Assembly (NCBI RefSeq): GCF_000328625.1
Contig: NC_019978.1
Coordinates: 434,001-498,000, forward strand
DNA from: Halobacteroides halobius DSM 5150
GTDB lineage: Bacteria; Bacillota; Halanaerobiia; Halobacteroidales; Halobacteroidaceae
Length of the DNA: 64,000 bases
Direction: 5' to 3'
Shown: positions 52,440 to 59,583 of the stretch, one piece after another
Layout of the letters: each line of letters begins with the position of its first letter
How positions within the stretch are numbered: position 1 is the first letter of the stretch
Made by a program: the position numbers and the translations under genes
The notes under the pieces: model-generated
What the model saw: only the letters and a program-made list of their open reading frames with translations
Databases searched by the model: none
Told to the model about the DNA's origin: nothing

Positions 52440-52835
52440 GATTAAAGAAGAAAAGATTTGGGGAGAAAGAGCTTTAGAGAATAAACTACATAGAGATTTA
52501 CCAGAGGGCTTAATAGGTAGTTAGGAGCTAGCAGCTCATGACAATGGTAGTGGTAAGGTAAATAACGGAAAGTTAGCTAGGAAGACACTAATGGAAGTTA
52601 TTAAAGAAGAAGGAGAAAAAATTTAGGAACCAAGGCTAAGGATGAGTATGCTTTGCAACATGAGAATGGAGAGTTAGATAAGACAGGGATGTGGTATGTG
52701 ATTGATGCTAAAGACTAAATTAGTCTATGGAGTTAAACCTGATGTAAGTAAAGAGGAATTTGTAGCATCCATTAGAGAAGGGGGGATAAGAAAACTTAAA
52801 TGAACTTAATGTTAAAGCCGGTGCCCTATATGTTA
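52440..52835 (+). pseudogene. Mannose-6-phosphate isomerase remnant
   Basis: Scattered fragments match class I mannose-6-phosphate isomerase (ManA): IKEEKIWGERALENKLHRDL near the start, then GSGKVNNGKLARKTLMEVIK, then KLVYGVKPDVSKEEFVASIR with an upstream YALQHENGEL piece in another frame, and finally NVKAGALYV. Several stops and frameshifts separate them and the catalytic middle with the zinc ligands is deleted. It immediately follows the PTS operon terminator. ManA converts mannose-6-phosphate to fructose-6-phosphate, so its presence supports mannose as the original PTS sugar. Confidence 0.7.
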
Positions 52836-52899
52836 GGATAGTTATCGTAAGGAATAAAATCTGTGTTATAATAAAGTAACGACAATAAATCCTATTCTC

Positions 52900-53262
52900 A
52901 AGCCATAGCTAAAAAGAAGAAACCTTTAGTATTACACTCTAATAATGGTAGTCCTATGCAAGCAGCAACATTTATAGCAACTTTAGATAAACTAGGAATA
53001 CAGAGTTCATTTTCAAGGCTAAGAGTAAGTTTTGCATAGTGGGATTAATTTTATAACGCCCTATCAAAGACATCATGGGCTTGATATAGATATAATGCAG
53101 AAACGTATTGAAACATATAAAAAAGCAAAAGCAGCTTATCCAAAAAGATGGTCAGGAGAAATTAGAGATTGGTCTCTTCCTAAATATGTTACATTGAATC
53201 CAATGAAAAAAGACGAAGTGGAAAAATATCTCCACCAACAGAAATCCTAATTGAAGTTCTGG
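52900..53262 (+). pseudogene. IS3-family transposase remnant
   Basis: A DDE core piece remains (KKKPLVLHSNNGSPMQAATF with the Asp replaced by Asn, then FSRLRVSFA), followed after a deletion by the transposase tail: HSGINFITPYQRHHGLDIDI, then KAKAAYPKRWSGEIRDWSL and KYVTLNPMKKDE. The last 72 codons (53032-53250) stay open but are only the end of an IS3 transposase. It is not the same IS3 type as the element at 46355. Confidence 0.75.
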
Positions 53263-53336
53263 ATGGAGATTATTCAAAACAACCAACAGATCCATCACTA
53301 TAAACCCCAATAGTAATAGATAGTACAGCAGGAGAT

Positions 53337-54674
53337 TTAGCAACCTAACTTATTCCCTAGATAAATACCACTAGCTGCTGCCTGAGCTAAAGACCAAGAA
53401 ACTCCGGAAGCATCACCGATTAAGTATAAATTTTCTATTTGTGTTTGAAAGTTTTTATCTAGCTTGATCTCTGGTTGATAAAATTTAGCATCTAGACCAT
53501 ATAATAAAGTATTAGCAGCAATTGGCTGATTAATCAACTTCTCTAGAGCCTGAAAAAATTTTCTTATTGCAGTTAAATACAGCTTAGGAATCTCTTTATA
53601 TAAATTAGTAGGCTCTGCTTGTAAGCTAGGAGTAATACTATTAGCAACTAGCCTTTTTTCTGTTGTAGCTAACTTTTGTTTTAAATCTCCCCAACGCTGA
53701 ACAATTATTCGTTCCCGGTTTTGATTAATTCTACCGATTATATTAGCAGCATAATCTCTTGCTTGCTTTGAAGTAGGAAAGTAGCGAGGAACAAACAGAG
53801 TAAAATTTAGTTTATTAGTAGCTGCTGTACCTTCAGCATAATTTTGCCCATCCGCCATTACTAGTCCCTGGTGATATTTTCGTACCACCTGTCCGCCGGG
53901 ATTCATACAGTAAGTTGTAGCTGTAAAATCAGTTCCTTGATAACGCAGTTTAGTCTCAAAATTATCCTGGAGAATACTCGCAAGCTGTTTTTGCTTCATC
54001 TCAACTCTAATTCCTAAATCAACCCTAGTATTAAAGGTAGTAACCTCGGGAAAAGATCCTAACAAATTATTACTAGTAAGCCCAGTAGCTAAAACAAGCT
54101 GATCAGTCTTATAAATCCCTTGATTAGTTTGTAAATAAAATCTATTTTGCTTATCAATGGAAGTAACTTCTGTATTAAATCTAAAATCAATTCTATCCTT
54201 CAGACGATGATATAGATTAGTTGTAATTTTATAAGTTAGATCTGTTCCTAAATGTCTAACGGTAGTAGTTAGTACCTCTAAACCATGTTCTTTTGCTTCC
54301 TGGATCAACTTAGGATTTTTAGTACTGTAATGAGTTGTCTTATCCGTTCCTAACGAATAGAGAATCTGGTCGACTTTGTTTTGTAGTTTAAAAGCTGTAT
54401 CAGTATTTAATTTAGTAGCTAGTTTACCACCAAAGTCAGTTGTATAATTAAACTTTCCTTCCGACTTGGCCATAACTCCGCCTAGTCCTGATAATTGATC
54501 ACATTTATTACAACTAACACACTGTTTAGTCTCTTCTTGTAAGGGACAACTTCTTTTTTTAAGTGGACGACCTTGATCTATAATTTGAATCTGTAACTTT
54601 CTATCTTTCTGCAATAAAGTATAAGCTAAAAATAAACCACTTACTCCAGCACCTACTATTGTAATTCTCTTCAT
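53337..54674 (-). CDS. FAD-dependent dehydrogenase (COG2509 type)
   Basis: The 445-residue flavoprotein has the FAD-binding ITIVGAGVSGLFLAYTLLQ at residues 3-21. A Cys-rich segment (QCVSCNKCDQLSGLGG, about 50-66) looks like a redox or metal site. The C-terminal flavin-contact motif is LYLIGDASGVSWSLAQAAAS (about 418-437). The family (FAD-dependent dehydrogenases related to geranylgeranyl reductases) has no settled function. It is transcribed away from the RseC-like gene. Its start context is GGAGG before ATG. Confidence 0.85.
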   Translation of the reverse strand: MKRITIVGAGVSGLFLAYTLLQKDRKLQIQIIDQGRPLKKRSCPLQEETKQCVSCNKCDQLSGLGGVMAKSEGKFNYTTDFGGKLATKLNTDTAFKLQNKVDQILYSLGTDKTTHYSTKNPKLIQEAKEHGLEVLTTTVRHLGTDLTYKITTNLYHRLKDRIDFRFNTEVTSIDKQNRFYLQTNQGIYKTDQLVLATGLTSNNLLGSFPEVTTFNTRVDLGIRVEMKQKQLASILQDNFETKLRYQGTDFTATTYCMNPGGQVVRKYHQGLVMADGQNYAEGTAATNKLNFTLFVPRYFPTSKQARDYAANIIGRINQNRERIIVQRWGDLKQKLATTEKRLVANSITPSLQAEPTNLYKEIPKLYLTAIRKFFQALEKLINQPIAANTLLYGLDAKFYQPEIKLDKNFQTQIENLYLIGDASGVSWSLAQAAASGIYLGNKLGC

Positions 54675-55198
54675 TTAGTTTCTCCCTCCGGTATAGTTGA
54701 TTATACTATTAAATTATATTATAAATGAAGGATAATCTAAAGTAATGTCATCTGAGCTTTCTAATGCTAGGAAGTTTTTTCATATTCAAATTACTTCTTA
54801 ATTGGAATAAAAAGATGTTTGATTTTGAAACTTCATCAAATAAAATATTTTATTATTGCTCTTGACAGAATAGTTATATTATAGTATTCTTTCCATAAGA
54901 TAATACTAATAGGGGGTATGGGTATAAGGATAATGATACAATTATAGAGCAAGATAAAGTATATGATAAGATTGAAGAATTGATGGAGGTTATTTTTAAG
55001 TTTACTAATAAATAATTTTTATTGATTTATTTTTTATTATTAATATACCCTACAGTGGTATTTTATCAGTCACAATAACTGGATTCAATTAATGAATAAA
55101 TGAACATAAGAGACTAGTAATTTTAAATTAGATAGTACAAATAAGAGAGGAAAATTAGTAGATAATATTGCATTAATATTTAGGAGGAGGTAAGAGTA
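54675..55198. other. Long intergenic region with a promoter and a possible broken small gene
   Basis: TTGACA (54862-54867) and TATTCT (54885-54890), 17 bases apart, make a good plus-strand promoter. GGGGGT precedes an ATG at 54917 that gives only a 10-residue peptide. Another frame reads YGYKDNDTIIEQDKVYDKIE, then ELMEVIFKFTNK, ending at 55014, so a small acidic gene with one frameshift is possible. Nothing else is recognisable. Confidence 0.4.
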
Positions 55199-55606
55199 AT
55201 GCAAGAGTTAGGTAAAGTAATGGTTAATAAAGGGAAAGTAGCCATAGTGAAAATTGAGCGTCATTCAGCTTGTAGTAAATGTAAGAAGAATTGTGAATTA
55301 GCTGAAGATCATGAACAAGATGAATTATTAGTAGAAGTTAATAATGAAGTAGGAGCTTATGAAGGACAAAGAGTAAAATTAGAATTAGAAGGAAGCAATT
55401 TAGTCTCAGCTGCATTATTGGTATATTTGTTTCCCCTTTTGGCTTTGGTAGGTGGTTATTTTATAGGGGACAAATTTATTATTCAACAAGGTGAAGTAGG
55501 AGGAATTATAGGAGCAATTGTATTTTTAGTTTTGTCTGTTGTAGTAATAAAAATATTGGGAAAGAAAATGAATCCTCAATCCAAGATAACAGAAATTATT
55601 GATTAA
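55199..55606 (+). CDS. RseC/MucC-like (SoxR-reducing) membrane protein
   Basis: The 135-residue protein has an N-terminal beta domain with a Cys cluster (RHSACSKCKKNCELAEDH), the segment NEVGAYEGQRVKLELEGSNL, two membrane helices (about 70-90 and 103-122) and a short tail. This is the RseC/MucC layout, linked in other bacteria to anti-sigma factor control and SoxR reduction through electron-transport complexes. The Cys cluster may bind a metal or iron-sulfur centre. It starts behind AGGAGG and is followed by a small membrane protein gene 23 bases later. Confidence 0.88.
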   Translation: MQELGKVMVNKGKVAIVKIERHSACSKCKKNCELAEDHEQDELLVEVNNEVGAYEGQRVKLELEGSNLVSAALLVYLFPLLALVGGYFIGDKFIIQQGEVGGIIGAIVFLVLSVVVIKILGKKMNPQSKITEIID

Positions 55607-55629
55607 ATATTAATGTTAGGGGGAATAAA

Positions 55630-55752
55630 ATGGGTCAATTAGTAGCAGGTATTATTTTAATTGGGGTTATAGCAGGAGCTTTTTATCTAATTGGAAGTAA
55701 GTTGGGAATTATGGATAATGACAATAGTGATGATGATTATAGTTGCCATTAA
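55630..55752 (+). CDS. Small single-helix membrane protein (40 aa)
   Basis: A 40-residue protein, MGQLVAGIILIGVIAGAFYL then an acidic tail ending DDDYSCH. It has one membrane helix and a C-terminal Cys-His. The ATG lies behind GGGGGAA, 23 bases after the RseC-like gene, so it is probably co-transcribed. It resembles FeoB-associated Cys-rich small proteins only in architecture. Function unknown. Confidence 0.6.
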   Translation: MGQLVAGIILIGVIAGAFYLIGSKLGIMDNDNSDDDYSCH

Positions 55753-55794
55753 GATTAGTTGAAAAGATAAAATTAGTTGAAAAGGGGAATTATT

Positions 55795-56061
55795 ATGCCA
55801 GATAAAAGAAATAATTATGGTCATGAGGATATTACTAACGATTTAGGGTTATCGAAGTTGATCACATCAACTTTAGGTAATAATCTATCAGGAAGCCTAG
55901 TACCAGTTATTGTTTTCGTAATAACTTCTTTTGTAACTTATTTTATTGGTTCATCTTGGGGAAGTTTTGCTTTGTTAATGCCAATTGCTATTCCTTTAGC
56001 TTCAATCACAGGTGTTTCAATCCCAATGGTTATTGAAGCTGATTTAAGAAATAATCTTTAA
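55795..56061 (+). pseudogene. NhaC-type Na+/H+ antiporter fragment
   Basis: The ATG at 55795 behind AAAGGGGAA starts an 88-residue frame. After a polar start, it reads LSGSLVPVIVFVITSFVTYF, then GSSWGSFALLMPIAIPLASI and a shortened end. GSSWG...LMPIAIPLA is the hallmark of the NhaC/ArsB-like antiporter family, whose members are about 450 residues. This is a fragment of one such gene, with a normal-looking small-gene start, so it could still be translated. It has two or three hydrophobic helices and cannot be a full transporter. Confidence 0.6.
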
Positions 56062-56169
56062 AGAAACTTATTATTCTTTTAATATTTTTTTAATATTTAC
56101 CTCCTATACTATAAGTGTAAGATAAAAAGTTTATAAATTATCACTTAAATAAAATAGGAGGAGATAGCT

Positions 56170-56730
56170 ATGAAGAAATTTTTAAGATTTGCTGTAGTAA
56201 TGACATTGGTGTTAGGAGTTTCAGTTTATGCTTTTGCTCATGGAGGAGGAAGTAATTTTAACCAAATAAATAAAAATAATGACTACCCTCAAGATTTGAA
56301 TTTATCAGATGAACAATTAGATTCTATCAATCATTTACGAGATGAATATCAAGATAAAATGCATGATTTAATGGATGATATAGTGGATAAAAATGATAAT
56401 TCAAGAGATTTATACTTTAATAAGAATGTTAAGCGGAATGAGATTATTGAAGCAGAAAAAGAAGTTAACCAACTGAGAAATAAGATGTATAAATTAATGA
56501 CTGAGATGCAATTGAAGATCAGAGATATGATGAGCTCTGAACAATTAGAAATTATGGAAGATTACGGAATGATGAATTTTGGTGGTATAATGGGCCAAGG
56601 TAGAGGAGGAAGAGTTAGAGGTCATATGGGTGGCTACGGAATGATGGGCGGTTATATGATGAATGGTAATAATGGTATGATGGGGATGGTAATTATTAAG
56701 ATTAAAAGATTATTAAAAAGTAGATTTTAG
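56170..56730 (+). CDS. Secreted Spy/CpxP-like protein with Met/Gly-rich C terminus
   Basis: A signal peptide (MKKFLRFAVVMTLVLGVSVY) precedes a helical region of Spy/CpxP type (DLNLSDEQLDSINHLRDEYQ, about 40-60, with the LSDEQ motif; then NEIIEAEKEVNQLRNKMYKL). The tail is rich in Met and Gly (for example GYGMMGGYMMNGNNGMM), like metal-tolerance proteins. Spy-like proteins act as extracytoplasmic chaperones or metal-binding factors. Copper, silver or zinc tolerance is possible from the Met runs, but no sensor kinase is nearby. It starts behind AGGAGG. Confidence 0.75.
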   Translation: MKKFLRFAVVMTLVLGVSVYAFAHGGGSNFNQINKNNDYPQDLNLSDEQLDSINHLRDEYQDKMHDLMDDIVDKNDNSRDLYFNKNVKRNEIIEAEKEVNQLRNKMYKLMTEMQLKIRDMMSSEQLEIMEDYGMMNFGGIMGQGRGGRVRGHMGGYGMMGGYMMNGNNGMMGMVIIKIKRLLKSRF

Positions 56731-56758
56731 GGACTATTAAAAGGATAGTCCCTTTTTT
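56729..56758 (+). terminator. Terminator after the Spy-like gene
   Basis: AGGGACTAT pairs with ATAGTCCCT, followed by TTTTTTC. Confidence 0.85.
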
Positions 56759-56831
56759 CTATTTTTTGAATAGGATATTAAATTATAAAGTTGGTTAAAA
56801 TATATTTGAGAATTAATAAGGTGGTGTAATT

Positions 56832-57350
56832 ATGACTAAATTTACAGTAGGAGGAGATAAAGATATGTCAACTGTCTTAGGAGTATTTAATAATGAATCT
56901 GAAGCTAATAATGCAGTTAATAAGATGAAGGATAAAGGGATCTCTGAAGATAAAATTTCATTAGTAGCTAAGCAAAATAAAGATGCTGATATTGAAGCAG
57001 GAGCAGAAATGACAGGAACTGACCAAAATTTAGCTGATGGTAGTGTTACTGGTGGGGCTTTGGGAGGAGCAGCAGGAATACTAGCTGGTGCAGGTTTATT
57101 AACAATTCCAGGAGCAGGTCCATTTTTAGCTGCTGGCCCGTTAGCTGCTGGTTTAACTGGAGCAGCTTCTGGAGGAGTTGCAGGTGGTTTAGTTGATTAC
57201 GGGTTAGACCAACAAGCAGGTCAAAGATATGCCAAAAGAGTAGAGGAAGGAAAAATTTTAGTAGCTGCTGAAGGTACAGACGAGACCAGAATTAATGATG
57301 TGGCGGATATTTTACGAAAAGAAGGGGCCAAGGATGTAGCAACACATTAA
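56832..57350 (+). CDS. General stress protein 17M-like protein (YflT-type)
   Basis: The 172-residue product starts MTKFTVGGDKDMSTVLGVFN; an internal ATG at 56865 with AGGAGG ten bases upstream is also credible and matches where family members begin. The N-terminal part (STVLGVFNNESEANNAVNKM) is the YflT/heat-induced stress domain. A Gly/Ala-rich, hydrophobic middle (GALGGAAGILAGAGLLTIPG) is flanked by VTGGALGG-type sequence. The C terminus is KILVAAEGTDETRINDVADI. It may associate with membranes. The stress role is known only by family. Confidence 0.75.
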   Translation: MTKFTVGGDKDMSTVLGVFNNESEANNAVNKMKDKGISEDKISLVAKQNKDADIEAGAEMTGTDQNLADGSVTGGALGGAAGILAGAGLLTIPGAGPFLAAGPLAAGLTGAASGGVAGGLVDYGLDQQAGQRYAKRVEEGKILVAAEGTDETRINDVADILRKEGAKDVATH

Positions 57351-57462
57351 AATAAAAATAATTCATTTTTTATGGAGGAAAATTGAGTATTATGTAGTAA
57401 TATTATAATAAGCAGGATATTATAGTAATAATTGCAAGTAAACAACTAAAGTAACCCTCGAA

Positions 57463-57560
57463 AAAGGCACACTTATTGAAAGATAAGGTCGCAAAGCTAT
57501 GAGTCTACGGCATAGTATTTATGATGCTATGATGGTCAGGTTACCGAAAGGATATAGGTG
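57463..57560 (+). ncRNA. Cyclic-di-GMP-I (GEMM-I) riboswitch aptamer
   Basis: Conserved pieces appear in order: GCACACTTATTGAAAGATAA with a GAAA tetraloop hairpin, GGTCGCAAAGCTATGAGTCT, and GATGGTCAGGTTACCGAA. The GCAAAGCYAYGRGUCU and GGUUACCG blocks are diagnostic of the GEMM-I class. A terminator follows immediately, so c-di-GMP probably controls transcription of the small gene at 57666. Its ligand is known from the family, not from this sequence. Confidence 0.85.
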
Positions 57561-57561
57561 T

Positions 57562-57605
57562 ACCCTATTCCTTAAATTTATTTTGCGAGGAATGGGGTTT
57601 TTTAT
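57562..57605 (+). terminator. Expression-platform terminator of the c-di-GMP riboswitch
   Basis: ACCCTATTCCT pairs with AGGAATGGGGT (11 bp with one G-T pair) around a 15-base loop, then TTTTTTATTT. It lies between the aptamer and the 54-residue gene. Confidence 0.85.
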
Positions 57606-57665
57606 TTAAGAGGGATAATTATAATAGATTTTATGTTGTTTAATAAAAATTAGGGAGTGATAATT

Positions 57666-57830
57666 ATGCCTCTTTCAGTGATTATTGGTTTTGTTATTTT
57701 AGGATGGATCATCAATATTTGTTTAAAGGATAAGTCAAATTGTATGGATGCTTTAAATGATAAGTATCAAAATAAGGAGTTTTCAAAGTTTATTAATGTT
57801 TTAGGAAAAGTTAGTAACAATCGTAAGTAA
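57666..57830 (+). CDS. 54-residue membrane protein under c-di-GMP riboswitch control
   Basis: The ATG at 57666 (MPLSVIIGFVILGWIINICL) lies behind AGGGAGTGA. The product has one hydrophobic N-terminal helix (residues 3-20) then a charged tail (KDKSNCMDALNDKYQNKEFS, with NVLGKVSNNRK) and two cysteines (residues 19 and 26). I do not recognise the family. The riboswitch makes it a likely effector of the motile-sessile or sporulation switch. Its frame, start site and position support a real gene although it is small. Confidence 0.6.
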   Translation: MPLSVIIGFVILGWIINICLKDKSNCMDALNDKYQNKEFSKFINVLGKVSNNRK

Positions 57831-57964
57831 GTTTAAAGTTAGTAGTAACCAAGAGTAAAAGTTGTAATAAATTAAATGGATATATTTACATTTAATTTAT
57901 AATATGTTAAAATAATCATAGAATGCTATATATTTAAATCGATAAATAAAATAAGAGATTATTT

Positions 57965-58070
57965 AGGAGACAGAGAAGTATAATCCATATCTGGTCACCA
58001 GGATTATATGGAGTCAATGGTGAATCCGACCTAAATCTTTTAGTATAATACTAAAAGATTTAGGTCTTTT
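57965..58070 (+). ncRNA. Unassigned structured leader RNA with terminator
   Basis: Upstream of the gene at 58128, TATAATCC pairs with GGATTATA (57979-57986 with 58001-58008), with an inner TGG/CCA pairing. The hairpin is flanked by GGAGACAGAGAAG and TGGAGTCAATGGTG. A strong terminator CCTAAATCTTTTAGT with its complement (58030-58064) and T-run follows. The arrangement of conserved-looking bases, hairpin and terminator resembles a riboswitch, but I match it to no class I can recall. Confidence 0.45.
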
Positions 58071-58127
58071 TGTTATAATGTATAATCTTATAACTTAGTA
58101 GGATGTTAAAAAAAGGGGGGGCTTATA

Positions 58128-58652
58128 TTGTATAGTGGAATATTAAAGAAAATTTTAGGAAAAAGTAGCAGAGTATCTAGCTATGATTTAGCTGAAGAAT
58201 TAGTTGAATTGGTAACAGAAGAGGAAGATAAGTTAGAACTTAGAGAAATAGGAATCAAAATATCAAAAGATAATCTAAATTTGATTTTGGTTGCTATTCA
58301 CTCCTTTAGTTTTACCTTTGTAATTAAGAATAATGATTTAGCTCTTAGTTCAAATGTTCTACGTAGTATTTCTAATGATTTTTCTTCTTTATTAGTAACA
58401 GATATAAGTAGTTATTCTAATTTATTAGAAGAAATAAGAGAACAATTAATGATATCTTATAATAAGCTTTCTAATAATAGTAAAAGAGAAAAGATTAAAG
58501 AAGTAGCTAAATCATTATGTAGTTATTTAGATCTGAATAATAAAGTAGAAAAAGATTTAGTAGATGAGTTAGCCAATTACACATTTAAGGATATAACTTT
58601 GATTCAGGATTATTTAATCAGTAAAAGTAGAAATTATCGGATAGTGAAATAA
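58128..58652 (+). CDS. Protein of unknown function (174 aa), structured leader upstream
   Basis: The start is a TTG at 58128 preceded by AAAAAAGGGGGGGC. The protein is mixed alpha and beta, without signal peptide, membrane helix or Cys clusters (one Cys, in AKSLCSYLDL). Segments include KLELREIGIKISKDNLNLIL, then HSFSFTFVIKNNDLAL and KDLVDELANYTFKDITLIQD. It does not resemble a family I know. The leader RNA and the adjacent terminator suggest it is regulated separately. The C-terminal helix might be a dimerisation part. Confidence 0.55.
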   Translation: MYSGILKKILGKSSRVSSYDLAEELVELVTEEEDKLELREIGIKISKDNLNLILVAIHSFSFTFVIKNNDLALSSNVLRSISNDFSSLLVTDISSYSNLLEEIREQLMISYNKLSNNSKREKIKEVAKSLCSYLDLNNKVEKDLVDELANYTFKDITLIQDYLISKSRNYRIVK

Positions 58653-58664
58653 ATAATTGTTTAA

Positions 58665-58699
58665 AACATCTTTCAATTAAGAAAGATGTTTTTTATTTT
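58665..58699 (+). terminator. Terminator after the 174-residue protein
   Basis: AACATCTTTC pairs with GAAAGATGTT around AATTAA, then a run of T's. Confidence 0.88.
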
Positions 58700-58700
58700 T

Positions 58701-58729
58701 TTGACAAGTGAGTTTATGAATGCTATACT
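58701..58729 (+). promoter_or_regulatory. Promoter of the DUF3793 gene
   Basis: TTGACA (58701-58706) and TATACT (58724-58729) with 17 bases between. The start would fall at about 58736, at the edge of the Fur-like box. Confidence 0.8.
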
Positions 58730-58736
58730 ATAAGCA

Positions 58737-58755
58737 GATATTGAAAATCAATTTC
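58737..58755. promoter_or_regulatory. Fur-box-like iron operator
   Basis: GATATTGAAAATCAATTTC matches 15 of 19 positions of the classic Fur box GATAATGATAATCATTATC. It overlaps the predicted transcription start, so iron-loaded Fur would repress the downstream gene. Confidence 0.7.
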
Positions 58756-58787
58756 AATTAGTCAAAATTGGATGAGGAGGAGAAAAG

Positions 58788-59372
58788 ATGAAAAGGGCCA
58801 AGCAATGCCAGACAGATATAAGTTATTTTAGAGAGAATTGCGATTGTCTATTAAGAAGGATCGGTGCTACTATTATGGGGGTTAAGCCTGCTGAATTAAG
58901 GAGTATAAACCAAGAACAAAGTTCTTGGCAGAGATGTAAAGAGACTCTTCTAAAGTATAATCAGCTAGAAATTATAGAAATAGATATAGTTAATGGTAGG
59001 CAAAAAGTCCTTTTCTATCATACTCATGCTTTAGAAGAACAATTACAAAATAAAAATATACTTAAATTTCTTAAAAATATAGGATATCCTAAGCAGTATA
59101 GTTTAAATAAATATTTAGAAAGATTAAAGAAGAGGTTACAAGGGGCTGAATTTCCTCATGAAATAGGTGTTTTCTTTGGTTATCCTCTAAAAGATGTTCT
59201 AGGGTTTATGGGCTATGCTGATTTAGAGGTTACTCATAGAGGTGAATGGAAGTATTATGGTAATAAAAAAGTTTCTTTATTAAAACAGAAGGAATTTGAT
59301 AGGGCAAGAGAAAAATTTAATGCTAGGTTAAATAAAATAGAACTGGTTGAAGAATTCCATAAAGTGATATAA
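58788..59372 (+). CDS. DUF3793 family protein, probably iron-regulated
   Basis: The 194-residue protein has the DUF3793 signatures RENCDCLLRRIGATIMGVKP near the start, LFYHTHALEEQL, and EIGVFFGYPLKDVLGFMGYA around residue 130, with GEWKYYGN near residue 157. These genes often sit beside flavodoxins or iron transporters in clostridia; no flavodoxin is adjacent here. A Fur-like box on its promoter supports a role in iron limitation. The biochemical role is unknown. It starts behind GAGGAGGAG. Confidence 0.85.
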   Translation: MKRAKQCQTDISYFRENCDCLLRRIGATIMGVKPAELRSINQEQSSWQRCKETLLKYNQLEIIEIDIVNGRQKVLFYHTHALEEQLQNKNILKFLKNIGYPKQYSLNKYLERLKKRLQGAEFPHEIGVFFGYPLKDVLGFMGYADLEVTHRGEWKYYGNKKVSLLKQKEFDRAREKFNARLNKIELVEEFHKVI

Positions 59373-59416
59373 AAGGTTTGAGCAATGTGCCCTCACATAT
59401 TGCTTAAACCTTTTAT
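59371..59416 (+). terminator. Terminator after the DUF3793 gene
   Basis: AAAAGGTTTGAGCAATGTG pairs with CACATATTGCTTAAACCTTTT, a long stem with small mismatches, followed by ATATTTT. Confidence 0.85.
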
Positions 59417-59437
59417 ATTTTGAGAAAAAATATTTTT

Positions 59438-59466
59438 TTGCAGGATATTTGAAATGTAAATAGAAT
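59438..59466 (+). promoter_or_regulatory. Possible pgi promoter
   Basis: TTGCAG (59438-59443) and TAGAAT (59461-59466), 17 bases apart, about 120 bases before the pgi start. Weak but the best candidate. Confidence 0.4.
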
Positions 59467-59518
59467 AATATGAGGTGATGTAGTAGGAATTACATACTTG
59501 ATTTTATTGTAGAAAAGC

Positions 59519-59534
59519 GTGAAAACGATTGAAC
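59519..59534 (-). promoter_or_regulatory. LacI/CcpA-type operator upstream of pgi
   Basis: On the minus strand it reads GTTCAATCGTTTTCAC, differing at three positions from the amylase site GTGCAATCGTTTGCGC. It lies 50 bases before the pgi start. The same sugar-responsive regulator may bind both. Confidence 0.5.
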
Positions 59535-59583
59535 AGTATATTATCTTTTAAAAAAAGTGATAATAAAATAGGGAGGAATAAAA

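Noticed and set aside
53032-53250. Independent 72-residue gene
   Set aside because: Its sequence is the tail of an IS3 transposase and lies in a string of transposase fragments.
57965-58020. Purine riboswitch
   Set aside because: The TATAATCC and ATATGGAGTC pieces look superficially similar, but the order is wrong and the conserved three-way junction bases are missing.
59438-59534. Second Fur box or standard CcpA cre site before pgi
   Set aside because: The sequence does not fit a Fur box, and it departs from the Bacillus cre consensus at its 3' end; only the similarity to the amylase operator is kept, with low confidence.
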